64,000 nt of DNA from Rhodobiaceae bacterium UBA7804 (GTDB lineage: Bacteria > Pseudomonadota > Alphaproteobacteria > Parvibaculales > Parvibaculaceae), in NCBI GenBank assembly GCA_002480495.1, contig DLCG01000013.1, positions 1-64,000 on the forward strand, written 5' to 3'. Below are positions 25,604-35,047 of the stretch, in pieces. Each line of letters begins with the position of its first letter. Position 1 is the first letter of the stretch. The position numbers and the translations under genes are program-made. Below the pieces are notes generated by a model that was not told where the DNA came from, made no database searches, and saw only the letters and a list, made by a program, of their open reading frames with translations.

Positions 25604-25656
25604 ACCCTCCCCCTGTGGGAGGGGCGAAATTCGTGAAGCGAATTTCGGGGAGGGGT
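25604..25656. repeat. Intergenic palindromic repeat, copy A
   Basis: Three-armed element: left arm ACCCTCCCC, middle arm GGGAGGGG, an inner hairpin CGAAATTCG/CGAATTTCG, and right arm GGGGAGGGGT. The left arm can pair with either the middle or the right arm. Copies B, C and D (25748, 32558, 37562) share the layout with sequence drift. It lies just after the second Nudix gene. Confidence 0.85.
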
Positions 25657-25747
25657 AAAGGCGCCTCCACCCCCCCACCCCCGCCCCCGCCCATGACAAA
25701 ACCCGAAAACTGCGCTATCGCCAGACAGTCAGAAGGCGCTGGCCACC

Positions 25748-25803
25748 CACCCTCCCCTCGGGGAGGGTCAAAAAATTCTCCGAATTTTTCGGGGCGGGGG
25801 CTT
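25748..25803. repeat. Intergenic palindromic repeat, copy B
   Basis: Same family as copy A: CACCCTCCCC, GGGGAGGG, an inner hairpin AAAAATTC/GAATTTTT and a right arm CGGGGCGGGGG. It lies 91 bases after copy A and just before the MFS gene. Confidence 0.8.
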
Positions 25804-25830
25804 TGAAGTGCAGCACAATAAGATGAAACG

Positions 25831-27033
25831 ATGCAGGAAAAATCTCTCACCATGCTGGCGGATGCGCCGCTGACGCCTACGGAACGCAGGCGCAGCCTCA
25901 TCGCGGTCATCGCCTGCATCTCCGTTGTCGGCATGGGCCTCGGCGTCTCGATCCCGCTGCTCGCCCTGCTGATGGAACGCAGCGGCGTTCCCGCCTCGCT
26001 CATCGGCCTCAACACGGCCATGCCCGCGCTCGCGACCTTCGTCTTCACGCCCTTCATTCCCGGCCTGCTGCGGCGCGTGCCGGCCATTGCCTTCCTGCTC
26101 GGCTGCATCGCGGTCTCCGCCATCGCCATGCCCGCCTATTATCTCTTTCCCAGCATCTGGCTCTGGTTCTTCATCCGCTTCGTGAACGGCCTGGCGCTGA
26201 CCGGTCTCTTCGTCGTTTCCGAATTCTGGATCAACACGCTCGCCGACGAAAAGAATCGCGGCCGCCTCATCGGCATCTACGGCACGGTTCTCTCCTGCGG
26301 TTTCGCCTCCGGCCCCATTCTTCTCTTCCTCGTCGGCACGGAGGGAATGGCGCCCTTCGCGGTCATCGCCTGCGTCATCGCCGCTGCCGCACTGCCCCTG
26401 CTCCTCTTCGGCCGGGGCCTTGCGCCACGCGTCACCGAGCGCCCCACCCGCAGCTTTGCGAGCTTCTTCATCGCAGCACCCGCGGCCACGCTGGCGGGCC
26501 TCGTCTATGGCGCGACGGAAACGGACATCTTCAACATGCTGCCCGTCTATGGCGTCCGCATCGGCATGACGGAACAGACCGCCGCCTTCGTTCTCTCGAT
26601 CTTCGCGGCGGGCAACATCCTCTGCCAGATTCCCATCGGCCTCTGGGCGGATCGCGCGGACAGGCGTTTCGTCCTTCTCGTCTGCGCCCTGATCGGCCTT
26701 CTGGGCACCATCGCCATTCCCTTCGTCGCCCATTCCATCTGGCTCTTTGCGCCCACGCTCTTCCTCTTCGGCGGCGTTGTCGTCGGCCTCTACACCGTCG
26801 GCCTCACCCTTCTGGGCGAGCGCTTCCGGGGCGCGGATCTTGCCTCGGCCAATGCAGCCTTCGTGATGATGTATTCGATCGGCGCCCTCATCGGCCCGCC
26901 CCTTTCCGGCGCGGCGATGGACCTCTGGGACCCGCATGGTCTCATCGTCGCCATGGGCGGCCTTTGCGGCCTCTATGTCCTGATCGCGGGCTGGCGCTAT
27001 TTCACCGCCCCGCGCATCCGGCCAGCCCCTTGA
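25831..27033 (+). CDS. Major facilitator superfamily transporter, YcaD-like
   Basis: Membrane carrier of 400 residues with twelve predicted helices in two bundles of six, beginning SLIAVIACISVVGMGLGVSI. The loop ADEKNRGRLIGIYGT after the fourth helix and the second-half signature LWADRADRRFVLL are MFS features. The overall pattern resembles the YcaD/CsbX-type group, with unknown substrate. Start may be ATG 25831 or 25852; neither has a strong ribosome site. Two palindromic repeats precede it. Confidence 0.88.
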   Translation: MQEKSLTMLADAPLTPTERRRSLIAVIACISVVGMGLGVSIPLLALLMERSGVPASLIGLNTAMPALATFVFTPFIPGLLRRVPAIAFLLGCIAVSAIAMPAYYLFPSIWLWFFIRFVNGLALTGLFVVSEFWINTLADEKNRGRLIGIYGTVLSCGFASGPILLFLVGTEGMAPFAVIACVIAAAALPLLLFGRGLAPRVTERPTRSFASFFIAAPAATLAGLVYGATETDIFNMLPVYGVRIGMTEQTAAFVLSIFAAGNILCQIPIGLWADRADRRFVLLVCALIGLLGTIAIPFVAHSIWLFAPTLFLFGGVVVGLYTVGLTLLGERFRGADLASANAAFVMMYSIGALIGPPLSGAAMDLWDPHGLIVAMGGLCGLYVLIAGWRYFTAPRIRPAP

Positions 27034-27081
27034 GTGAAACCGTTATTTTGTGACGATTTTCCCGGGAATCCGGGCTTCCGC

Positions 27082-27109
27082 TTGACTTCCGCCGCCGCCT
27101 GAGTAGCCT
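27082..27109 (+). promoter_or_regulatory. Candidate rpmG promoter
   Basis: CTTGACT (-35 core TTGACT at 27082) and TAGCCT (27104) are 16 bases apart. CTTGAC is the strongest part of many alphaproteobacterial housekeeping promoters. Transcription would begin near 27116, about 85 bases before rpmG. Confidence 0.4.
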
Positions 27110-27200
27110 GCGCGCAATTCCGCACATTCCCGGCCTGCCCGGATTGCGACTCTATGGCCTCGCGGGCCGGCCGCCCGCGCAAACTCAAGGATTTCGCGAC

Positions 27201-27368
27201 ATGGCGAAGCCAGCTTCCATCAAGATCAAGCTCGAGAGCACCGCGGGCACCGGCTACTTCTACGTCACCAAGAAGAACAGCCGCACCATGACCGAGAAGA
27301 TGGTCATCAAGAAATACGATCCCATCGCTCGCAAGCATGTCGAGTTCAAGGAAACCAAGATCAAGTAA
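27201..27368 (+). CDS. rpmG: 50S ribosomal protein L33
   Basis: Ribosomal large-subunit protein of 55 residues. It matches the zinc-free form of L33: KIKLESTAGTGYFYVTKKNS and KKYDPIARKHVEFKETKIK, with no CxxC pairs. ATG at 27201 follows AAGGA by 11 bases. A strong hairpin terminator follows directly. The position between the MFS carrier and the pleD/divK region is usual in Rhizobiales-type genomes. Confidence 0.97.
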   Translation: MAKPASIKIKLESTAGTGYFYVTKKNSRTMTEKMVIKKYDPIARKHVEFKETKIK

Positions 27369-27372
27369 GATG

Positions 27373-27403
27373 AGAGCGGGCCCCGGGCCCGCTCTTTTCG
27401 TTT
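27373..27403 (+). terminator. Rho-independent terminator after rpmG
   Basis: AGAGCGGGCC and GGCCCGCTCT form a near-perfect stem followed by TTTTCGTTT, 5 bases after the rpmG stop. Confidence 0.85.
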
Positions 27404-27426
27404 AGGCCCCTTGATCGGAGTTACCC

Positions 27427-28917
<1,491 letters not shown>

Positions 28918-28942
28918 GGCGCGCACCGCGACGCCGAAAGAA

Positions 28943-28976
28943 AAAGAGCCGGCTCCGAAAGGAACCGGCTCTTTCC
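28943..28976 (+). terminator. Rho-independent terminator after the aldehyde dehydrogenase
   Basis: AAAGAGCCGG and CCGGCTCTTT pair across a short loop (CTCCGAAAGGAA, itself able to extend the stem) and are followed by a T-containing tract. Confidence 0.85.
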
Positions 28977-28984
28977 GTTAAAAG

Positions 28985-29049
28985 GTGGCCGGCCGGGAAT
29001 TCGCGGCTTATCAGAGGAGGCCACTCCATGAACCACGCCCCGGCCGGCC
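28985..29049 (+). promoter_or_regulatory. Competing hairpins around a ribosome binding site
   Basis: GGCCGGCCGGG (28987-28997) is perfectly complementary to CCCGGCCGGCC (29039-29049). Alternatively GTGGCC (28985-28990) can pair with GGCCAC (29019-29024), covering part of the ribosome site GAGGAGG (29014-29020). The two pairings use overlapping left arms and exclude each other. This looks like a switchable leader, but GC-rich sequence makes chance pairing common. Confidence 0.4.
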
Positions 29050-29084
29050 GTGCCTCGCGGACCCAGGAGATGCGGCGGACCTGA
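29028..29084 (+). CDS. Possible 18-residue leader peptide or small protein
   Basis: ATG with a strong ribosome site (GAGGAGG, 7 bases upstream) opens an 18-codon frame ending in TGA; the product is basic and contains HAPAGRASRTQE. It lies in the otherwise empty 474-base gap after the aldehyde dehydrogenase terminator, inside the competing hairpins described separately. No homologue is recognised and codon content cannot be judged at this length. Confidence 0.3.
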   Translation: MNHAPAGRASRTQEMRRT

Positions 29085-29168
29085 GCGCCCCACGAGGACA
29101 CGCATCGCTGCCAGGAACTTGCCCGACTCGCCCCCCAGCAAGAGCGGGAAGACATTGACAGCGAAACG

Positions 29169-29228
29169 ATGATCGTCATTAAAGCTAACACGCTCCTCTG
29201 TGCCAATAAAGGACAGAGACGCATGTAG
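29169..29228 (+). CDS. Possible 19-residue small ORF
   Basis: Short frame starting ATG at 29169, product MIVIKANTLLCANKGQRRM. No ribosome site is visible. It is listed only because it lies in a long gap without other genes; it may be chance. Confidence 0.15.
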   Translation: MIVIKANTLLCANKGQRRM

Positions 29229-29253
29229 AGTGGCGAAATCTTCCCGGGATTGC

Positions 29254-29279
29254 GTTAACCATGAATATTTAAGGTTAAC
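29254..29279. promoter_or_regulatory. Inverted repeat GTTAACC/GGTTAAC
   Basis: Perfect 7-bp inverted repeat with an A/T-rich 12-base centre. The left half contains TTAACCAT, a motif reported as a CtrA half-site in Caulobacter. It lies between the 3' ends of two convergent genes, so no obvious target gene exists unless an RNA or small ORF is transcribed here. Confidence 0.35.
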
Positions 29280-29343
29280 ATCCGCATCCGCCCCGCGAAA
29301 TCTCTTGCAGGACTGCAACTGCACCGGGCATTTGCCGCGGGGC

Positions 29344-29365
29344 CTGTGTGAATTCTGTGTGAATT
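29344..29365. repeat. Perfect 11-bp tandem duplication
   Basis: CTGTGTGAATT occurs twice in direct succession, about 25 bases beyond the pleD stop. Apart from this, the inverted repeat at 29254 and two doubtful small ORFs, nothing is recognised in 28977-29391. Confidence 0.7.
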
Positions 29366-29391
29366 GAAATGAAGCCGCTTCCGCGTGCCGG

Positions 29392-30762
29392 TCAGGCCGC
29401 CTCTGCGACCACGCGGTTCCGCCCGTCCCGCTTCGCGCGATAGAGCCCCTGGTCGGCCCGCTCGAGGAGCTTTGCGGCCGTATCCTGCGCCCCTTCCGTC
29501 ACCGCGATGCCGATGCTGACCGTCACATCGAGCGTCCGCCCTTCCTCGTCGAGCACGAAGGGCTTGCTCGCCACGCATTGGCGAAGCCGCTCCGCCACCG
29601 CCATCGCGAAGCCGAGATCCGTGTCCGGCATCACGACCACGAATTCCTCGCCGCCGAGCCGGCAGGTCAGGTCGACGCCGCGCACATTGCCGGAAATCCG
29701 CTTGGCGAATTCCTTGAGCACCATGTCGCCCGCCGCATGGCCATAGGTATCGTTGACCGACTTGAAGTAATCGATGTCGAAGATGAGCAGCGCGACCGAC
29801 TTGCTCGTATTGGCCGCCTCGTCGACCAGCGTCGCGAGATGCCCCTCCATGTAGCGGCGGTTGTAGAGCCCCGTCAGCCCGTCCGTGATCGCAAGTTCCA
29901 GTCCCTGCTGGAACTTGTCGCGCAGATAGTCCTGATAGCGCTTGCGGCGAAGCTGGCTGCGCGCCCGCGCCACCAGTTCATTGCGCTCCACCGGCCGCAC
30001 GAGATAATCGTTCACGCCCATGTCGAGCGCGCGCACGAGCCGTCCCGTGTCGCCCTCCTCGACGATCGCGAGAATGGGCGTCTGCCGCGTCGCCTCCAGC
30101 GATCGAAGCTGCGAGCAGAGCCGGAGCCCGTCATATTCCTGCAGCGTCAGGCTCACGATGTGGAGATCGAAGTCGCCCGTCGAGGCGAGCTGCATAAGCT
30201 CTTCCTGACTTTCGGCCACCGTCACATTGTGCTCCGCCGCGAGCGTCTCGGTGATGCGCTTGAGGGATGTCGGCCGGTCGTCCATCACGAGAATGCGCCC
30301 CGGCTCCGCCATCAGGAAATTATCGCTCGTTGCCGAAAGCGCGCCGATGCGCTGTCCCGTCGCCTCGCGCATGCGAAGCTCGTCCGTCACCATCTTGAGC
30401 CGCACAAGGCTGCGCACGCGCGCGAACAGCGCGAGATCGTTGAGCGGCTTCGTGAGGAAATCGTCCGCGCCCGCCTCCAGGCCCTGCACGCGGTCCTTCG
30501 GCTGGTCGAGCGCCGTCACCATGATGACGGGAATGTGCTCCGTCTCCGGCATCGCCTTCAGGCGGCGGCAGACTTCGAACCCGTCCATGCCGGGCATCAT
30601 CACATCGAGAAGAATGATATCGGGCTGCTGTTCCTTCGCGGCGTCGAGCGCCTCGGGTCCGGAGCTTGCCTTGAACACGTCGAAATATTCGGCCGTCAGC
30701 TTCGCGTCGAGCAGCTTCAGGTTGGCCGGAACGTCATCGACAATGAGTACACGCGCTGTCAC
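29392..30762 (-). CDS. pleD: Response regulator diguanylate cyclase PleD
   Basis: Makes c-di-GMP from two GTP at the cell pole during the cell cycle. The 456-residue protein (Caulobacter PleD is 454) has a first receiver domain with phospho-acceptor Asp53 (LLDVMMPGMDG), a second receiver without a usable Asp (HIVSLTLQEYDG), and a GGDEF domain with the active motif RLGGEEFVVVMP. The inhibitory I-site RGVD lies five residues before GGEEF. The start is GTG at 30762, giving the family N-terminus TARVLIVDDVPANLKLL. It is 129 bases downstream of divK on the same strand, the usual order. Confidence 0.95.
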   Translation of the reverse strand: MTARVLIVDDVPANLKLLDAKLTAEYFDVFKASSGPEALDAAKEQQPDIILLDVMMPGMDGFEVCRRLKAMPETEHIPVIMVTALDQPKDRVQGLEAGADDFLTKPLNDLALFARVRSLVRLKMVTDELRMREATGQRIGALSATSDNFLMAEPGRILVMDDRPTSLKRITETLAAEHNVTVAESQEELMQLASTGDFDLHIVSLTLQEYDGLRLCSQLRSLEATRQTPILAIVEEGDTGRLVRALDMGVNDYLVRPVERNELVARARSQLRRKRYQDYLRDKFQQGLELAITDGLTGLYNRRYMEGHLATLVDEAANTSKSVALLIFDIDYFKSVNDTYGHAAGDMVLKEFAKRISGNVRGVDLTCRLGGEEFVVVMPDTDLGFAMAVAERLRQCVASKPFVLDEEGRTLDVTVSIGIAVTEGAQDTAAKLLERADQGLYRAKRDGRNRVVAEAA

Positions 30763-30891
30763 TTCTGCCCCGTTCTTCCTTGGAGGCGATAGGTGCGTTT
30801 CCGGATCGGGTGGATGCCCGTTGGCCATCCGGAAACACGACAAAACGACAAACAGAAGGCGTTCATCGATTTCATGAAGCGATGAACGGCT

Positions 30892-31257
30892 CTATCTCAG
30901 GAAACGCTGAACCGTTTCCAGGAACTGGGTGACGGAGATCGGCTTCGAGATATAGGCCTCGCAACCGCCCTCGCGAATCTTCTCTTCGTCGCCCTTCATC
31001 GCGAAGGCCGTCACGGCAACGACCGGGATCGCCCGGAGATTGTCGTCTTCCTTGATCCACTTCGTGACTTCGAGCCCCGAGACTTCCGGAAGCTGGATAT
31101 CCATGAGGATCAGGTCCGGCCGGTTCGTCCGCGCGATTTCGAGCGCCTCGATTCCGTCGCGCGTCTGCAGCGTCTCGTAGCCGTGCGCGTCCAGAAGGTC
31201 GTGAAAGAGCTTCATGTTGAGCTCGTTGTCTTCGACGATCAGGACCTTCTTCGACAT
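30892..31257 (-). CDS. divK: Single-domain response regulator DivK
   Basis: Receiver protein of 121 residues that in Caulobacter is phosphorylated by DivJ/PleC and, through DivL-CckA, controls CtrA activity and polar development. It has the acidic pocket (IVEDNE), phospho-acceptor Asp53 (LILMDIQLPEVSGLE), Thr in VTAFAMKGD and Lys in ISKPIS. The ATG at 31257 has GGAG 11 bases upstream; the ATG three codons earlier is too close to it. Upstream, TTAA-N8-TTAA (31370-31385) is one base off a CtrA box. Confidence 0.94.
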   Translation of the reverse strand: MSKKVLIVEDNELNMKLFHDLLDAHGYETLQTRDGIEALEIARTNRPDLILMDIQLPEVSGLEVTKWIKEDDNLRAIPVVAVTAFAMKGDEEKIREGGCEAYISKPISVTQFLETVQRFLR

Positions 31258-31498
31258 TGCGTCCATAGCTCCAGAACTCCACCTGTGCCGGGCCCCTCGG
31301 GTCCCGGAAATGCCGCTCCCCCGGCTGGCGAAGCGACTCTGCGTCTTGGGTCATATGACCCGAATATCGTTAACTAAGTCTTTAACCCCCCGTCCCGAAA
31401 CGGCGGCTTTCCGGGGGTTTCCCATTTAACGCCCGCTATGATTAAGTTTGCGTGTCCATGCCGCTCCCCTGCGGCGCAATCTTTGGAAAATCCTGATT

Positions 31499-31777
31499 AT
31501 GACGAGAGACGAGGCCGAATTGCTGGCCATCCGCGCCCTTGGCCATATCGCGGCGGATGACGACCTTCTGGGCGATTTCCTCGCCCTTTCCGGCCTTTCG
31601 GTCGATGAGTTGCGCGCCCGGGCGGGCGATCCGGATTTCCTGGGTGGAATCCTCGATTTTCTTCTCGCCGACGAGGCCCGCCTTCTCGCCTTCTGCGAAT
31701 CGGAGGAAATGGAGCCCCGCCTTCCCGGCCTCGCCCGTCAGGCGCTTCCCGGCGGCGAAAGGGTGGAATGGACATGA
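31499..31777 (+). CDS. DUF3572 family protein
   Basis: Small helical protein of 92 residues matching DUF3572: LAIRALGHIAADDDLLGDFL, LSGLSVDELRARAGDPDFL and GILDFLLADEARLLAFCE. Members are found almost only in alphaproteobacteria and lie next to divK; function unknown. The ATG at 31499 is preceded by TGGAAAA. Its stop overlaps the start of the next gene (ATGA). Confidence 0.88.
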   Translation: MTRDEAELLAIRALGHIAADDDLLGDFLALSGLSVDELRARAGDPDFLGGILDFLLADEARLLAFCESEEMEPRLPGLARQALPGGERVEWT

Positions 31778-32529
31778 GCGGTGAAGGTGAAGATGTGAAG
31801 AAAGACCCCGGTTCCACGGCCGGCGAGGTCTCGGGCGCCCGCCCCGCCCCGCCGCGCGATCCCCTCGCGATCGACCCCGCCACTATCCCCCAGATCGACG
31901 CGCTGGAGCTTCAGCGCGGCCGCCCCTTGATCGTCTCGGATGCGGACGAGGTGCTCCTCCAGTTCATGGTCGGCCTCGAGCGTTATCTCGATACACAAGA
32001 CCTCTGGATCGACCTGCGGAGCTTCGCCCTCACCGGCAACATCAAGCGCAAGGACACGAACGAACCCTTGCCCCCTTCGGAAATGCCCGCCCTTCTGGAT
32101 GCCTTCTTCGCCGCCTCCGCGCATGACCTCGAAGTCGTGCCCGGCGCGGCGGACGCGCTGGCCGCCCTTTCGGATCGCGCGCAGATCGTCGTCCTGACCA
32201 ACGTGCCCCTTGAGGCGAAGGCGCGCCGTGAGGCCTCGCTCGCCGCGCAAGGGCTGCCCTTTCCCGTTATCGCCAACAAGGGGCTCAAGGGCGGCGCCGT
32301 CCGCCGCCTCGCCGAGCGCGTGGAAGCCCCTGTCGTCTTCCTCGACGACATCCCGCACAACCTCGCTTCGGTCGCAAAGGCCCACGCACCGGCAACGCTG
32401 ATCCACTTCATCGCCGATCCGCGCCTCGCGAAACTCCTCGGCCCCGCCCCCGGCAGCCATTTCCACACGACCGAATGGCCCGCCGCCCGCCGCTTCATCG
32501 AGGACTGGCTGGACGCGGAAGGGTTCTGA
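31774..32529 (+). CDS. HAD superfamily hydrolase
   Basis: Protein of 251 residues with all four HAD motifs: IVSDADEV (nucleophile Asp56, acid Asp58), VVLTNVP (motif II), a lysine region NKGLKGGAVRRL (III) and VVFLDDIPHNL (IV). An N-terminal segment of about 45 residues is polar and probably disordered. A cap lies between motifs I and II. It probably removes phosphate from a small molecule; substrate unknown. It is translationally coupled to the DUF3572 gene by ATGA (a start at 31768 is also possible). Confidence 0.85.
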   Translation: MSGEGEDVKKDPGSTAGEVSGARPAPPRDPLAIDPATIPQIDALELQRGRPLIVSDADEVLLQFMVGLERYLDTQDLWIDLRSFALTGNIKRKDTNEPLPPSEMPALLDAFFAASAHDLEVVPGAADALAALSDRAQIVVLTNVPLEAKARREASLAAQGLPFPVIANKGLKGGAVRRLAERVEAPVVFLDDIPHNLASVAKAHAPATLIHFIADPRLAKLLGPAPGSHFHTTEWPAARRFIEDWLDAEGF

Positions 32530-32557
32530 CCTCGCATTCCGCGTTCATAGTCTGGAC

Positions 32558-32618
32558 CACCCTCCCCCTGTGGGAGGGTCGAAAAATTGAGCAGGGCGAA
32601 AATTTTTCGGGGAGGGGT
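32558..32618. repeat. Intergenic palindromic repeat, copy C
   Basis: Same family as copies A, B and D: CACCCTCCCC, GGGAGGG, inner hairpin GAAAAATT/AATTTTTC and right arm GGGGAGGGGT. It sits between the convergent ends of the HAD and CapA-like genes and may act as their terminator. Confidence 0.85.
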
Positions 32619-32630
32619 AAGCGCAAGCCC

Positions 32631-33827
32631 CTACAAACTCCCCCGCCTCACATTCTTCCCGCAGGCCGCCGCAATCTCCGCCTCCCGCGCCGAAGCCTCC
32701 GGCGCGCGCCACCCCGCGCATCGCTCATCCGTTGCATCGCCCACGCACCAGAGCCCGGAACCATCCGCCTGCGGAGCAAAGCGTAACCCCTTCTCCCCGA
32801 GCCGCGTTCCCAGATGATTCAGCACGTCCACGCGAAGCCGCCCCGCCTCGCCGCGCATCGGTTCCGGCGCGATATGCATCATCGTCAGCGGCACCGCCTC
32901 CACCGTCTCCACCTTGTATTTCTCACCTCGCCTCACGAGCCCCACCCGCGCGAGCAGCCCGAAATCGCGGCAGATGTCGAAACGGCGCATATCCTGCGTG
33001 CCGAGGTGAAGAAAGTTTCCGAGCCCGTAGAGAATGAGTTTCTCTCCGTCGAGCTCGATCCCCCGCGCCACATGATGATGATGCCCGGCGATGATCGCCG
33101 CACCCCGCGGCAGCGCCGCTCGGAACCGCGCCTTGTCCGCCGCGCCTGCCTTCGGTTCGAATTCCGGCCCGTAATGGACGGAGAGAATGCGAATATCCGC
33201 AGCCTCCGCCGCGAGCCGCGCCGCCACCGCGCCGAAGTCTCGGTCCTCGCGCAGCATTCCGGCATTGCCCTCCCGCGCGGGAAGGCCCCCGCCCCCATTG
33301 CCGATGGCGGAAATGGCGACGCGCGCGCCGCGCAAATCGAAGACATGGGGGCGCATCGCTTCCTCGCGCGTCTCCCCCAGTCCCGGCGCCGCGAGAACCT
33401 CCGGCATCGCCTGCAGCGCCCGCAGCGTTTCTCCCGCGCCAACGCCGCCGAAATCCATCGCGTGATTATTCGCCGCCGGGAAGACGTTGATGCCGCTCGC
33501 CGCGAGCGCACGCACATGCGCGGGATGCGTGCGGAAGACGAACATCTTGGCCCGCGCGGGAATGTCGTTCCGCGCCGTCACCACCGTTTCGAGATTGGCG
33601 AAGACGAGATCCCCCCGGAGAAGCGGCGCGACCTTCGTCACCGTCTCCTCCACCCTCACGAGCTTGCCCCGCTTGAACCCGCCATGCGGCGAGACGGCCG
33701 CACTCGGCCCGTTGAAGCCCGTATCGCCGGCAAAGACCAGCGTCAGCCGCTCCGGCGCGTCCGCCCTCGCCCCGCCCGCAATCGGCAGCGCAAACAGCGC
33801 CGCCGCGATGATCAGCCCCGCTTTCAT
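32631..33827 (-). CDS. CapA-family metallophosphatase-like secreted protein
   Basis: Protein of 398 residues with a signal peptide (GLIIAAALFALPIAGGARA). The PGA_cap domain shows FAGDTGFN, FANLETVVT, NNHAMDFGG, SVHYGPEFEP and GHHHHVARG, the calcineurin-like metal-binding pattern of the CapA/PgsA group. CapA takes part in poly-gamma-glutamate capsule synthesis in Bacillus, but many relatives occur without capB/C, as here, so the role is open. A G-run lies 4 bases before the ATG. Periplasmic or surface location is predicted. Confidence 0.88.
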   Translation of the reverse strand: MKAGLIIAAALFALPIAGGARADAPERLTLVFAGDTGFNGPSAAVSPHGGFKRGKLVRVEETVTKVAPLLRGDLVFANLETVVTARNDIPARAKMFVFRTHPAHVRALAASGINVFPAANNHAMDFGGVGAGETLRALQAMPEVLAAPGLGETREEAMRPHVFDLRGARVAISAIGNGGGGLPAREGNAGMLREDRDFGAVAARLAAEAADIRILSVHYGPEFEPKAGAADKARFRAALPRGAAIIAGHHHHVARGIELDGEKLILYGLGNFLHLGTQDMRRFDICRDFGLLARVGLVRRGEKYKVETVEAVPLTMMHIAPEPMRGEAGRLRVDVLNHLGTRLGEKGLRFAPQADGSGLWCVGDATDERCAGWRAPEASAREAEIAAACGKNVRRGSL

Positions 33828-33863
33828 TCACCCCCCGATGAACCGCTCGATCATTCCGCACAA

Positions 33864-33893
33864 TGTCATTGCCGGGCTTGACCCGGCAATCCA
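33864..33893. repeat. Short intergenic palindrome (TGCCGGG/CCCGGCA)
   Basis: TGTCAT, then TGCCGGG and CCCGGCA separated by CTTGA, then ATCCAG. This small hairpin resembles a repeat that is widespread in alphaproteobacterial intergenic regions. A second hairpin of GCCGCC/GGCGGC follows at 33897-33914. Confidence 0.7.
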
Positions 33894-33957
33894 GAAGCCG
33901 CCGCAAGCGGCGGCCTCGCGATAACGATATTCGGCACTGCGCCAACTCAAAAACAGG

Positions 33958-34046
33958 TGTCATCCCGGGATTTATTCCCGGGACCCATTAGCCTCTCTGC
34001 ACATGGCCACATGGATTGGGTCCCGGCAACAAGTGCCGGGATGACA
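33958..34046. repeat. 89-base compound palindrome (TGTCATCCCGG...CCGGGATGACA)
   Basis: The ends TGTCATCCCGG and CCGGGATGACA are complementary. Inside are two smaller hairpins (CCCGGGA/TCCCGGG and CCCGGCA/TGCCGGG) and GGACCCAT/GGATTGGGTCC near-complementary arms. It is a cruciform-capable element in the divergent promoter region of the CapA-like and fructokinase genes, and shares its GCCGGG core with the 33864 repeat. Confidence 0.75.
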
Positions 34047-34147
34047 ACAATGGGCAACGCAGGTGCGGCCTGTCACTGCTCTGCGGCTCTGCGTGACCAG
34101 CCCTTTCCGCCCAAACCTGCTATCCTCCGCGCAAAAAAGGAGACCCC

Positions 34148-35047
34148 ATGCGCATCGGCATAGACCTCGGCGGCACCAAGATCGAAGCCATCGCCCTCGA
34201 CGGCCACGGCAATGAACGTGCGCGAAAGCGCATCGCCTCGCCGCGCGGCGACTATGCCGCCACCATCGCCGCCATCCGCGACCTCGTCGCCGCGCTCGAA
34301 ACGGAGACAGGCGAGCAAGGCACCATCGGCATCGGCATGCCCGGCGCCATCTCCCCCGCCACCGGCCTCGTGAAGAACGCGAACAGCACCTGGCTCATCG
34401 GCCATCCCTTCGGCCGCGACCTCGAAGAGTCGCTCGGCCGCAAAGTCCGCCTCGCAAACGATGCCGATTGCTTCGCGCTTTCCGAGGCGACGGATGGTGC
34501 GGCGGCGGGCGTTGCCTCCGTCTTCGGCGTCATCCTTGGCACGGGCGTCGGCGGCGGCATCGTCATCAATGGCGCGCTGCTCTCGGGACCGAACGCCATC
34601 GCCGGCGAATGGGGCCACAACTCGCTCCCCTTCGTCCTGCCGGACGAAATGCCGGGGCCGGATTGCTATTGCGGCAAGAAGGGCTGCATCGAAAGCTGGC
34701 TCTCGGGGCCGGGCTTCGCCGCCGACTATATGCTCGACACGCGCGAGGCCCTGTCGCCGGAGGCGATCGTCGCCGCGGCTGAGGGCGGCAACCGCCCTGC
34801 CCGCCTCGCGCTCCGCCGCTATGCCGACCGCCTCGCCCGCACGCTTGCGCATGTCATCAACATTCTGGACCCGCACGCCATCGTGCTGGGCGGCGGCATG
34901 TCGAACATCGATGCGCTCTACGATGAGGTGCCGTCGCGCTGGGGCGCCTACGTCTTTTCCGACAGCGTGGCGACGCCGCTGCTCCGCCACAAGCATGGCG
35001 ACACGAGCGGCGTCCGCGGCGCGGCCTGGCTGTGGCCAGCCTGGTAG
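34148..35047 (+). CDS. mak: ROK-family fructokinase
   Basis: Phosphorylates fructose (manno(fructo)kinase) with ATP. The 299-residue protein matches E. coli Mak nearly throughout: MRIGIDLGGTKIEAIALD (ATP loop), GIGMPGAISPATGLVKNANS, LANDADCFALSEATDGAAAG (catalytic Asp), GTGVGGGIVING, the ROK zinc site GEWGHN..CYCGKKGCIE, and the C-terminal HGDTSGVRGAAWLWP. AAGGAG lies 5 bases before the ATG. It stands alone; no sugar transporter is adjacent. Confidence 0.93.
   Translation: MRIGIDLGGTKIEAIALDGHGNERARKRIASPRGDYAATIAAIRDLVAALETETGEQGTIGIGMPGAISPATGLVKNANSTWLIGHPFGRDLEESLGRKVRLANDADCFALSEATDGAAAGVASVFGVILGTGVGGGIVINGALLSGPNAIAGEWGHNSLPFVLPDEMPGPDCYCGKKGCIESWLSGPGFAADYMLDTREALSPEAIVAAAEGGNRPARLALRRYADRLARTLAHVINILDPHAIVLGGGMSNIDALYDEVPSRWGAYVFSDSVATPLLRHKHGDTSGVRGAAWLWPAW

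Noticed and set aside
29344..29365. Tandem GTGTGAATT copies as a CRISPR or iteron start
   Set aside because: Only two copies, directly adjacent without spacers.
31370..31385. TTAA-N8-TTAA upstream of divK as a CtrA box
   Set aside because: Spacing is 8, not the required 7; kept only as a remark because divK is often in the CtrA network.
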